NCBI GenBank assembly: GCA_013176395.1
Contig: JABMLP010000003.1
Span: 1,984,001-2,048,000 of the forward strand
Direction of reading: 5' to 3'
Length of the DNA stretch: 64,000 bases
DNA from: Venturia oleaginea
Lineage: Eukaryota; Ascomycota; Dothideomycetes; Venturiales; Venturiaceae
Under the pieces are notes generated by a model. It made no database searches and was not told the origin of the DNA. It saw nothing but the letters and a program-made list of their open reading frames with translations. A program made the translations under genes and the position numbers. Below are positions 1 through 9,612 of this stretch, piece by piece; the stretch's first letter is position 1, and each line of letters opens with the position of its first letter.

Positions 1-372
1 CATCCAAATCCGACTTCCATTGGGAATTATACCTTAATACCTAGAATTTGGCTATGGGTTTTATGCTTGGCTCTCGGGATATCATTGGTGATATGTATGG
101 TTAGCCATGTGAGAATTGGAGAGGTGGCAGATGAGTCTAGTGGTGAAGAGAGTAGTAGTAACAGATGTTGAGAAGTAATTGTATTCAAAGCCAAAAAATA
201 TAACTCGGAAGCAAAGAAAACAACATGTTTCGATGCGCTGTTACCGTCGTTTTGTAAATTCTCGGCAGTCTTGTCTTTCTTCTGAGGACACGCTTCTCGA
301 AACTCGAATGATAAATTCCTGAAAGTGCGGCAACAAGCAGTGAGGTGTGCCAGATACAATCCTGAGATATAT
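1..372. other. intergenic, 3' flank of the carboxypeptidase gene
   Basis: No convincing gene is seen. The stretch lies just beyond the stop codon of the minus-strand carboxypeptidase gene and probably holds its 3' UTR. Short open frames here have no recognisable motifs. Confidence 0.5.
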
Positions 373-2095
373 TCAATTCATATCTGGGCCCCCACTGCTC
401 TGATTATAAGTAGCTCCTTCAGGAACAACAGACCACTGCACCGTGCCATTTCCCTCCGCCAAAGTACTTTGCGCCGGACCAATAGTCTGCCTCCCCATCT
501 TGTATTTCCCAGTCGCAATATCAAGACCCCTTATCGTCCTCTTCAAGACCTCCAAACTCAGCAACGGCTTGAAGAAAGGAACCATATGACCACTCTGGTA
601 AGCACGCACAAAGGCAAAATTGCCCGATTGCTTGACTTGTCCATGGGTAACCTTATCCGGCGTCTCAACATCGACGTAACCGGCTGTGTTGAAACCGTGG
701 ATTTCGAGCGCATCGGCCACGGCTTCGCCACCTACCCAGTTGCAGATGTAATCTGCATCGCCATAGAGGAGTACAACGGGAATGCCTCGATTAACCAAGC
801 TCTTCGTATCTTTCATGACTGTCAAGTTCTTGACTGTGTCTCCTGTCCTCAGAAACGCGTTGAAGACAACGTTGGATGCCGAGGTGAAAGTGACATAAGC
901 GCCTAGGGCTTCTCGTACATGAGGTAGGTTGAGGTATTGCTCAAAGTATCGATTCGGGAACGGGCTGGGTTTGAGGTATCGTATATCGTATTCATCTCTT
1001 TTTGAAGATTGAAGCGCCAGATCCTGGGCATTATAGCAAAAGTCGTCAGCTTTGAAGCAGTCCTCATCTGTGCCATTGGCAGAATTGCATTTCTTGAGCT
1101 GATCCATACAGCCGCCTGGACTGAAAAGCTGATCGAACATTCTTTGTGCAATCGACTGGTTCATCATTTGCACACGGTACGGATTGTTGGTGGCGTACTT
1201 GTAGTATGCGGGATATTGCAGCAGTCCGTTGAAGAGGCCGTTGATGATCAAGACCGAGGATATGGGAATATGAACAGTGCCTTCGGCGTTGATTTCGTTC
1301 TGCTTTATGGCGTACTCGGCAAATACTGGTCCGAAGTGTCCGCCGTATGATTCAGTGGCGAGCACTACATCTTGCTTAGAGTACTGAGGAAATGCACCCA
1401 TGAAGCCTTGAAGGACTTTGTAGAAGGATTTCGCAGCTTGCAGAGTCGTTTTTTCAGACAGGTCGGTTACATTGCGAGAGAATGTGCCAGGCGTGGAACC
1501 AGATAGGCAAGTTGAGTTCTTTCCGATTGGCCCGATATCCCCTTCCCCATCGATGCATCCTGCCTGAGGATGCGAATATGAAAATCCCGTCAAAGATGGC
1601 TGGTCGATGAACAACATATTCGTCTCAGTCGTCCAGGAATAGGGGTTTTCGTATGGTGTCGGGTCTTTGGCACCAGCCTTCTTCTCCAGAAAACATGGAC
1701 CGTTCCCACGGAAAATACCATTCATCTGTAACAAATTCAGCTATAGTCAAGGTGTCGGAAATACTACGACTCACAGAACTCGCTCCTGGCCCCCCATTCA
1801 GCCATATTGTCAGTGGCTTGTCAGACGGATTCTCCTTTGCCTCGAAGAACCACCAGAAGATATGCTGATCTGGCCCAATATCAGAGTATCCGGCGAAGCT
1901 CTTTACTTTTGGATCTGGCTCGCATATTTCATGAGGTACTCTCTTGTAACGGACATTCACACCGGCAGCACCTTTTGTGGTCGTGAAGCCCTTGGGAGGG
2001 TAGACGAATTGCGCCGAGCCCATGAATGAGAGAAGCAGAGGGCATGCCCGAATCAATGTGAACGAAGGTCCCATGGTTGTAGCGGATGGAAACAA
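373..2095 (-). CDS. secreted serine carboxypeptidase (peptidase family S10)
   Basis: Two exons, 1775-2095 and 373-1725, flank a 49-nt intron (1726-1774, GTGAGT donor, TTACAG acceptor); splicing joins the family motif as [13 protein letters not shown] without frame change. The product is about 557 aa. Family S10 enzymes remove C-terminal residues from peptides at acidic pH. The catalytic triad is visible: Ser233 in TESYGG, Asp432 in GDADYICNW and His487 in SGHMVP. The substrate-side motif [10 protein letters not shown] is near residue 100. The N-terminus is hydrophobic and reads as a signal peptide, more cleanly if translation starts at the second ATG (MGPSF), eight codons in. Several Asn-X-Ser/Thr sites fit a secreted glycoprotein. 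Nothing is missing against the family, so it should be active. Vacuolar or extracellular location is inferred from the family. Confidence 0.93.
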
Positions 2096-3358
2096 CGAGA
2101 GGATACAAGATGAGCAAGATAGAACTCATAGCGAGTGATCCTTCACTTTGATGTGAAATTGTTACATTTTGTCAACTGTCTAACATTCGCTCAGACTATC
2201 CGGTATTCAACCGAACGCGTTTGCCGACCCATGGTTGATTTCCCTCTCTTGCCTCATCTGCACGATAAGCAGTGATGAATTGATTATGAGCGCTGGGCAA
2301 GCGTAGAAGTTATATTTGAAGTGGAATACACTGACCGTTGTTTTGCACAATCCCATCTCGTTTTTTTATAGGAAGGTGCAGGACAACGCACGTTGTCTTG
2401 CGGTGTGGAGGATGTGCTATCCTTGTCGTACGGCCAAGAATATTAATTGATGTGGGGGTGGACCTCGGATTTACATCGAGGGCTCGAGTCCCAAGAGAGG
2501 AACAATTTCCTTTCCTGACCACATGCTCTCTAGAATTGATAGGAGCATCAAGGAAGTCGTGTTGGTCAGACGCAAATCATACATCCGCACAAGAAAGGAA
2601 GCACATGTCCTCCAAGAGCAGTTGGCTGGTGCGTATCTGTTGGACAATATAGATTTTGGTATAGTAGATCGCCCGTTGGTACTACCGGGTTTACATTGAT
2701 GTCGGTGTTGGTCCAGCATGGTCGTCTGCGGTGGTCTCAGGAGCTATATTCATGATCCTCCCCTACAACTGTGCTGACACATAGGCAGTGGCCTGGCAGT
2801 CTGAAAGAATGAGAGACATTATCTGATGAGTAGTAAATTGAAATATGTTTGAGGATGAAGGTATTGGAGGATGAAGGATGAAGGAGGGAAGAGGGTGAAA
2901 GTAGTAAGAATCTGGTGTCTTCGGAGCTCGGGCAAAAAAGACGGCCCGAAACGAAGTGGACACCTCGAAGACCTCCCACTCATTGACTCCCTCGTCTGTA
3001 TTTCCCTTTCTCAAAGGCCTCAACTACTTTCGCATCTTCAGACCGTTCAAGCACTTTTGGCAGTACAATTGTGATTATGCCTATCTAATATCGACCCCGA
3101 ACAGGCGCCATGGACAGGTTTGGTATCAATTTCTGCTATTCTACAGCGAGACTAGCTATTCAATGCTCCTATCCTCAGACGCCGGTCGGCATTTATATGT
3201 CGAAATGGTATATCTTTTATTTATCTTCCCATCAATGAATTCTTGGGTCTCGATATTGCTATTTCTGTACACTTCCTCGGCACCAGACTGTGGTACCGAT
3301 GTTGGACAACGCAATTGAGGAACCATTTGACTTCTGGCCAGAGAAAACTTTGCTACAC
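2096..3358. other. intergenic, no gene recognised
   Basis: The first few hundred bases should contain the promoter of the carboxypeptidase gene, which is read leftward. Several short open frames on both strands show no motif, no codon bias that stands out and no repeat shared with the rest of the window. Confidence 0.45.
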
Positions 3359-4724
3359 TCACCAATTATTATGATCATGGCTTTTGTCCGCAACGAAGGC
3401 CTTGGCCGGCTTCTTGATCTCCCTACAGAGCTACAACTGGCAGTTTTGCATGACATACTAGATTCCCGACTACCTCGAGATATCATGGACCCTACAGGCT
3501 GTATTCCTGGTATTGATTCAAACATCCGAACAACTTGCGCAGGTATTCCGAACGGATTCGAACAAACTCCTGGAGAAGATCTCTCTTAAATCTGTCCTGC
3601 TTCCGCAATTGGAGCGTCTTCTATCAGCGACCGCATCGACACGTTTTCAAAAACCACTATTGTCTGATGTTTACGGGTGTTTACTTATTAGATCAGGTCA
3701 TTCCCTCGGTCTCCATACCACTCGGCATTGACAGTGTTGTCTAGTTCAGAGAATGTTGCAGAATTCAAGCCAAGGCAGCGGCCTCGACGCTGCGATACGC
3801 AACCGATGCAATACGTGCAACCTACGACTTCTCTCACGTTACAAGTGGTAAAGACTTCGATCATCGTGATGTTGAAGTGGCAGCCTCTTGCCTTATTTTT
3901 CGAGCCTTTCTCCGTCTTCTCCTCCATGCCAAATTGAATGAACTTTACCTCAAATCCCCAAAACGCACAGCATCGTTATCCCTCTTGCAATTGGCTGTAT
4001 GGGAATTTGAAAAATTACAGAGTGTTGTCGGACGTCTGAAGTACGAGAATACCCTTCGAACCAGCCGATTCCATCGATGCTGCTCAATTTACGACTTGAT
4101 GCGCATCTAAGGAGCGAACAAGGTCAGGATGATACGCCTTCTCCGTGGCCACTGGACCCCGCTGTAAAGATACTGCTCCTTCTACTTCTTTCACGAACAG
4201 GCTCTGCAACATGTGTTTTTGATAAGCACACTCGCTAATTTCTTAGAAAGACCTCAGTTGTTGAGGGCGTTGGCCGGGCTGGGGGATCAAGTCAACTCGA
4301 TCCAGTTCAATTCACACTCTATCTCAGTTTCGATAAATATGAGTAGTACGAAGCTAGCTTGGTAGCACGGGGGTAGATCAATTCGATATTCCAACCCAGC
4401 ATAGCAGCATAGATGTGGCTGGATAAAATGGTCACCCCATGTGTGTGGAAAGAACATTTCTTTCAATGTGCTTATCTGTTTTGGGATGATGCGTACCGTG
4501 AACATTCGGAAAAGCTCACGGCGGCCAAGTTTATGTGCTGGGAAGATGATGGGCCGGAAAATAACATAGAGGAAAGGAAGACAGGTATGAAATTGGAGCT
4601 GATCTATGGTCAAGTCTATGAACACAAGATCCCCTATGGAAAGAAATGGTCCGGCGGTCACTGGCCACTTGTTGATGGTTTTAGAATATGGGAACGACTA
4701 TGGGATGAGCTGGAGCATGAGTAG
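3359..4724 (+). pseudogene. decayed F-box-like gene
   Basis: The stretch starts with a segment typical of fungal F-box-like proteins (LLDLPTELQLAVLHDIL near 3410-3460). The continuation, rich in leucine and including QTSEQLAQVFRTDSNKLL (about 3516-3570), lies in another frame, so a frameshift near 3490 is needed. Further plausible coding pieces follow at about 3755-4110 and 4413-4724; the last holds tryptophan-rich text (WSGGHWPLVDGF, RIWERLWDEL) like the C-terminal part of fungal F-box hypothetical proteins. In-frame stops and frame changes separate the pieces, and not all can be explained by clean introns. F-box proteins recruit substrates to SCF ubiquitin ligases, but no partner can be named. 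A real multi-intron gene is the alternative. Confidence 0.38.
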
Positions 4725-5229
4725 AGTGATTAATTCTAGTCTTATTACTACTTTGCGATGCGGCTCGCTAATAACTTCTTATCAGGTAAACAAGCAGTTC
4801 GTCTGGTTCGTCAAGACCACGTTCGTCAAATTGGATCCCAAGGTTTCAGCTCGATTTAGCCAAAACTATACCGATTCGCATCAGCAGTGTATTCCACCTC
4901 AAAGACTCAATAAACCTACATCAATATCCGCTCGCAACGGATTCTGTGCTCGGCTCAACAAGAAGAGCGTTGAAAAATTCAACGCCTGGACGATGGCCCA
5001 ATCTGATGTGGCTTCTGTGATACTATCAGTTGATCAAGCCTTCAAGGGTGGGTATAGCTGAACATGAATAACATCCGAAGCCCAAAACCAATACCGATAA
5101 ATTCTGGCGATACAGTCGCCGAAAATCGTCAGAAAGTCATCAAGAAATGAAATGGTAAACTATTTCCTTGAATATTTGGTAGTCGGACAGCCCACAGAGA
5201 ATAAGATAAAGAAATCAAGAACAACTCAC
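4725..5229. other. intergenic or intronic, nothing certain
   Basis: No recognisable gene. The right end may be an intron of the minus-strand exon that starts at 5230, because a consensus donor (GTGAGT, 5224-5229) reads leftward into it. Confidence 0.35.
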
Positions 5230-5401
5230 GTTGAACAATATAATTCGGCCCAGGACAATCCAGAGGCCCAGAAACAGGAAACTGCACGCGCAAAACTCCA
5301 GCATCGCCATAAATCGGATCCGCAGGCGTAGCAGTGCCCTCAATATCAATGCGCCTATTACCAACTTGACAGCCATTAAACACCTTTACCGTTCCGTTTT
5401 C
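5230..5401 (-). CDS. possible internal exon of an unrecognised gene
   Basis: A minus-strand open segment of 172 nt is bounded by an acceptor (CATAG just before position 5401) and a donor (GTGAGT after position 5230). It begins ENGTVKVFNGC, and contains two cysteines (NGCQVG and LDCPGP) and a glycine/proline-rich stretch. That is compatible with part of a secreted protein, but the family is not recognised. A second open stretch on the same strand (about 5420-5545, VPMGISLDNLVACYSCMY) could be an upstream exon, although no clean splice linking both in phase was found. No start or stop can be assigned. It may be the remnant of a gene cut by the LTR insertion nearby. Confidence 0.3.
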
Positions 5402-5662
5402 CTATGATCATCAGCGAGAGTTCACACCTTTGGAGCACGTTTATTGGAATTGCGGAGTCCTCCGGCCCAGATATCAGCATACATACACGAATAACATGCC
5501 ACCAGATTATCCAAAGAAATCCCCATAGGCACTTCTACAGCTAGCCAAGCTCAACCATGGTAGTATCTAGTGAACAAAGAAGAGAGGAGCAGAAATTTTC
5601 CATCGCCTATTACCTTGGGTTGAGATCACAGAATGGGTTGCGCAGTCATGACATAGGCCCAG

Positions 5663-5921
5663 TGTCACGGGGCGGGTTCGGGTATCAGGAGGAAGGAGCA
5701 GCAGCAGGAACAGGTATCATTCAACAGGCTACATACGAACTGGCAGGCAAACCAACAGGCAGGTTTGACGACAGGACATAGCTCAAAGAGCTACGGATTG
5801 GTTGAAGCCACGCAGGCTTTAAAACCTTTCCTCGGCAGAACTACGGTTCTGCCTTGATCACGTATCGTGGGGCCACCCCAACGGCGGGAAGGACTTGTCC
5901 GCGGTCGTACCGTGCACGACA
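5663..5921 (-). repeat. solo LTR, family 1, with 5-bp target duplication
   Basis: This 259-bp segment is the reverse complement of the solo LTR at 60510-60764. It begins TGTCACGGGG on the plus strand and ends CACGACA, and is bounded on both sides by CCCAG (5658-5662 and 5922-5926), the expected 5-bp duplication of an LTR retrotransposon. It carries 4 extra bases near its right end compared with the other copy. It sits 15 bp before the next ATG (5941), where it could supply promoter signals or disturb the native ones. Confidence 0.88.
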
Positions 5922-5940
5922 CCCAGTCGGTGTTGAGGAG

Positions 5941-6924
5941 ATGGCAGCAGGAGCGCAGAACAACCGTTTTGAGCCTCTATCATCAGAATTATCATCTCCA
6001 TCGCCTCAATTAAGCCGAACCACCTCCACACCGTCGCAATCCAACACTGGCCAACATTACCGCACCATCGCTTTACGTGTCGCAACATTTCCCCAACCAT
6101 GGGATGATAATAACGTGCCTATAAAACAGCTAGCAACCTGTGGCTTCATATATTTTGGGAAAGAAGACACCGGCGAAGACTTGTGTTACTGCCATGTCTG
6201 TGACGAAGCAATTGGAGTAGGACAACCGGAAGAACCTACCACCAACAATGACCTCCTACACCTACACAATTCCGAATGCCTTCTTGCCGATACACTATAC
6301 GACATTCTCATCGATTGCGATTTCTATATTGCTCCTGCTGCCACTCCTGCTGCCACTCCTGCCACTACTCCTGCCGCCGCTCCCACCGTCGCTCCTACCA
6401 CCGCCCCCGCTGGCCCTCCGGCCACTCCTCCTACCACTTTCGCTACCACATCCTCTCCAGAACACGTCCTCCAACAAAACCAAGCCAACCGCCTATACTA
6501 TCCACACACACAACTGGCGCAATCTCAAACTTCCGCGACAACTGTACAATACCAGTCATCATCGCATTCAATCCCGTCGTCTCCGCCGCTGACTACCGCC
6601 CTACCTAAGCCATCATACGCGTCCGTTGCAGCATCTCCTCCTAAGAAAAACCAGAAGTCACCGCCGTCTACCATACGCCATTCCCAACCTTACCACTCCC
6701 CAGCATCACCAAGTCCACCGCGCTTCCAACCCCAAGAAACATCTTCCCCAATACTTTCAGTAAAAGATCTCTCCCGTCGTTTCCATAACAGGCCAAGTCC
6801 GTTCTCCCAAGAACGACTTAATGCCCAACAACCAGTCATTCGAATCTTGCATGCTATCGCAGATCTTTTGGAAAGCCAGACGTACAAACCAGGACAAGGA
6901 ACCTGGCTGTGCGACGGCCCTTAA
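5941..6924 (+). CDS. BIR-like zinc-binding domain protein, Pro/Thr/Ala-rich
   Basis: The open frame runs on upstream, but only through the solo LTR, so the first ATG after it (5941) is chosen; the product is about 327 aa. Residues 43-115 resemble a baculovirus IAP repeat. There is RVATFPQPW, then QLATCGFIYFGKED, then CYCHVC, and finally HLHNSEC, giving Cys-x2-Cys, His and Cys as candidate zinc ligands. The usual tryptophan after the second cysteine is absent and the His-Cys spacing is off by one, so it is a divergent BIR. Residues 131-170 are Ala/Thr/Pro repeats; a Ser/Pro-rich tail follows with a SYASVAA motif and a helical C-terminus. Known BIR proteins act in chromosome segregation (survivin/Bir1 type) or caspase control, but no role is claimed here. 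It could also be a transposon-related protein; there is no RING or caspase-recruitment domain. Confidence 0.55.
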   Translation: MAAGAQNNRFEPLSSELSSPSPQLSRTTSTPSQSNTGQHYRTIALRVATFPQPWDDNNVPIKQLATCGFIYFGKEDTGEDLCYCHVCDEAIGVGQPEEPTTNNDLLHLHNSECLLADTLYDILIDCDFYIAPAATPAATPATTPAAAPTVAPTTAPAGPPATPPTTFATTSSPEHVLQQNQANRLYYPHTQLAQSQTSATTVQYQSSSHSIPSSPPLTTALPKPSYASVAASPPKKNQKSPPSTIRHSQPYHSPASPSPPRFQPQETSSPILSVKDLSRRFHNRPSPFSQERLNAQQPVIRILHAIADLLESQTYKPGQGTWLCDGP

Positions 6925-7508
6925 TCATCAAGTTGGAGCTGCCAATTAATTCTGCTCAGAGAAGGAACAGCCTCTATAATACTAACTCTTCGCATATGGA
7001 CTCACTCATTGAGATAGTACCTATGCAAGCAGCAATCACAGATCCAATACCCCCTTTTTACTAACCGCTAGTTGCTGATTTTCTCAGTGCATTAGCAAAT
7101 GGTAAGTTGCGCCTTTTGTTTTTATTGTTGTTCTAGAGTTATTTCCGGTGTGGTATTAGAATATGTTGAGAAAATGCTTCTAAAAAAAAAAATTAAAAAA
7201 AATTGTTTGGGCTTAGAATGAAGGGAGCGTTGACAGTTGGATAGAATGTATAATAGAGTGTCGGTAGTGTCCCCCTGGAGCCATACTGGCCCGACGGGTG
7301 TATTGAATCCATCCATCCATCCATCCACCCAGTCGGTTATTTATGTTGGTGCCAAACTCGGCCAAGGATAGGCTGGTTGGGGTTAGTCGTACCAATTTTT
7401 CCGCATGGGAAATGATGAAGATATTTTTTTCTTTTCTCTTTGGTCTTTGCTTCGATGAAGGTTTGTGGAGTTGTAGAAAGAGGAGTTAACGTAATAGGTT
7501 TTTGTTGG
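6925..7508. other. intergenic with simple repeats
   Basis: No gene seen. It contains an A-rich run (about 7182-7203) and a short ATCC tandem repeat (about 7308-7327), and ends at the TA duplication of the pogo-type element. Confidence 0.5.
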
Positions 7509-7510
7509 TA

Positions 7511-8997
7511 ACGTGTTCCACCACCGAGCTAATCAACCCACCGAGCTGGTCAGTTTCTGCCAAGACGACCAACTCCCTCATTAACACGACATGTCTCAAC
7601 AACAAAATGCGCAATTATCTAACAGAGAAGGCAGAATTCAGCTTGCCCTTTCTGTCTATAACACCCACCAATTCCGAAGCCTCCGGCGCGCTGCTGAAGC
7701 GTTTGATGTACCTCCTTCAACATTGACTAGCCGATACAACGGAATCACGTATCGCCTAGATACTCGCAACGCCCAACACAAGCTCACTACGACTGAAGAG
7801 CAAACAATTGTCCAATACATCCTCGACCGCGAGTGGGTTACAGTTATCCAGAGCATCTGCGCCGCTGGGTATGCGACCCCGCCATTCATTATCTACAAAG
7901 GACGCGTTCACATCTCTGCGTGGTATGAGGAGGCAGATATACCACTGAATTGGAAGCTCTCGGTCTCTGAGAACGGCTGGACAAACAACGCGCTTGGTCT
8001 TGAGTGGTTGAAGCACTTTGACGCGTATACAAAGGCGCGTCAAGTGGGGGGGTATAGGCTGCTCATCTTGGACGGCCATGAGAGCCATCTCAAGCAGGAT
8101 TTCAAGGACTACTGCCTCGAACACTAAGATCATAACGCTCTGTATGCCACCTCATTCATCGCATATCCTCCAGCCGCTTGATGTGGTCTGCTTCTCGCCG
8201 TTGAAGTGCAAGTACTCTCAACGAGTTCGAGACTTGGCACGCCGACGCGTCTACCATATCAACAAAGAAGGCTTCCTCCCAGCCTTCAAAGACGCGTTTT
8301 TCGACGTGTTTACAGAAGAGAACTGTCGAAAGGCTTTTGAGATGGTAGGGCTAGTCCCTATCAACGCGGAGGTGGTATTGGATCGCCTTGAAGTACGGCT
8401 ACGTACCCCACCAGCACCCCCACCGCAGGAGACGCCGTGGCAGTCGAAGACTTCAAGCAATACTCTTGAATTTGCATCCCAATCCAAGCTCGTAAGCGAG
8501 TCCTTTACTCGGTCACCAGTTACTGCGCAGGCAGGCTTTTCCCAGCTTGTCAAGGGCGCTGAATTGATGCTACACCAAAACGCTCTACTTGTTGCGCGCA
8601 ACCGCGAGCTTGAAGAGCAATTGGCAGTAATGACAAAGCGAAAATGGCGCAAAAGGAAGTGGATCCAGCAAGGTGGTACTATAGAGTATGGGACTGTAGC
8701 AGCTCAGGTAGCTGCTGAGGCGTCTGTCGCGCCTCAGGGATCAAAGAAGGCTCGTGGTAGTGGTGGTCAAGAAATAGCCCGACCAACTCAACGGCGCTGT
8801 GGGAACTGCGGCGCGACTGGGCACAATGCGCGAAGGTGTAAAAAGCATATTGAGATATTATCTGAATCAGATAGCAGCACGACAGAAGTGGAATCTATTG
8901 TTAATAGCGATTGAATTGAAGAGTCGTAACATGAGTCGGTCGTGCCAAGCCTTTTTGACCAGCTCGATGGGTTGACCAGCTCGGTGGTGGAACACGT
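7511..8997 (+). mobile_element. pogo/Fot1-type DNA transposon, copy A, defective
   Basis: Both ends carry imperfect terminal inverted repeats of about 42 bp that start ACGTGTTCCACCACCGAGCT and end with its reverse complement. A TA dinucleotide flanks each side (7509-7510 and 8998-8999), the target duplication of the Tc1/mariner/pogo superfamily. The single gene inside has an internal deletion and a frameshift, so the copy cannot encode a full transposase. Three relatives with the same end architecture (ACGT...ACGT, TA duplication, same gene plan) lie at 44893, 45702 and 46787-49484. Confidence 0.9.
7591..8914 (+). pseudogene. pogo/Fot1-type transposase with C-terminal zinc knuckle, broken
   Basis: The gene starts MSQQQNAQLSNREG, a helix-turn-helix of the psq type typical of these transposases. 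After ILDREW the reading jumps to VTVIQSICAAGYATPPF, so the second DNA-binding domain and the first catalytic aspartate are deleted. The second aspartate region (LLILDGHESH) remains. At about 8126 an extra base, relative to the copy at 48497, ends the frame (CLEH then stop), and the rest (PPHSSHILQPLDV...) continues in the next frame from 8129 to 8914. The C-terminus has a CCHC zinc knuckle, CGNCGATGHNARRC. The intact protein would be a DDE transposase acting on the terminal repeats; this copy is inactive. Confidence 0.88.
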
Positions 8998-8999
8998 TA

Positions 9000-9530
9000 T
9001 ATATTGGTAGTAGTAAACAATCGCGTAATTGAATATTATTAGTCGCAAGATAATTGGGTATAGAATATTTCCTCAAAGACTTCTTCTCCACTGTAAAATC
9101 TACGGCTAAGATACTTTTTATTATACTATAGATTGGGAGAGTAATGTTATCCTAGTTCAACCTTATTTGTATCAATTTGTTACGCAGAGGCTATTGTTAC
9201 GGGAAACTCGTTTCTCAACACAGTTGATTATGTCAAGACCTTCTTGACACCTGTGTTCTCTTGTTCTGGTCCGCGGGTTTGGGGTAAGGGCAATATCAGT
9301 CTGGAAGTACTTACCTTAAGTACCTTCCCTTGCTCAGGTTCTTTGGAGGCTCACTAGATCCTAGCCGTCCGATGTATCTCCCAATTCAATTGTCGTCTAA
9401 CCGATTTGATCCTCAGATCAATCCTGAACGCTTGTCGGTTAGTATGAAGGTTGGGGGTGGGCTTGCTTCGTGTGCATATGACTTGTGCTTGATTGTATCT
9501 AAGTAAAAGGTCGTTACTGTAGTAGGTTGA
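9000..9530. other. AT-rich spacer and possible retroelement internal sequence
   Basis: No gene recognised. A 17-bp string around 9179-9196 (TTGTTACGCAGAGGCTAT) recurs at about 63477, beside another pogo-type remnant. On the minus strand this stretch lies directly inside the LTR fragment at 9531-9612, so it may be leftover internal sequence of that retroelement. Confidence 0.3.
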
Positions 9531-9612
9531 AGAAGCTCCTATGTGAGAAACATAACATGAGATAACCACGAAGAGAGAAAGGAAAGTCCGCCCAACGTCC
9601 TCCCTATATACC
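9531..9612 (-). repeat. LTR fragment (same family as 23893-25797)
   Basis: The reverse complement of this segment matches, with few differences, the right end of the LTR near 25705-25797 (from GTATATAGGGAGGACGTTGG to GGAGCTTCTTCAA). The match stops abruptly at 9612, where the gag-bearing inverted-repeat element begins; the rest of the LTR is not found beyond that element. Confidence 0.75.

Noticed and set aside
325..906. 193-codon plus-strand frame over the carboxypeptidase gene
   Set aside because: It overlaps antisense to catalytic parts of a well-supported gene and has no recognisable domain.
5921..5960. BIR-like gene as internal gene of the LTR element next to it
   Set aside because: CCCAG on both sides shows that the LTR is a complete solo insertion, so the gene is flanking DNA and not its internal region.
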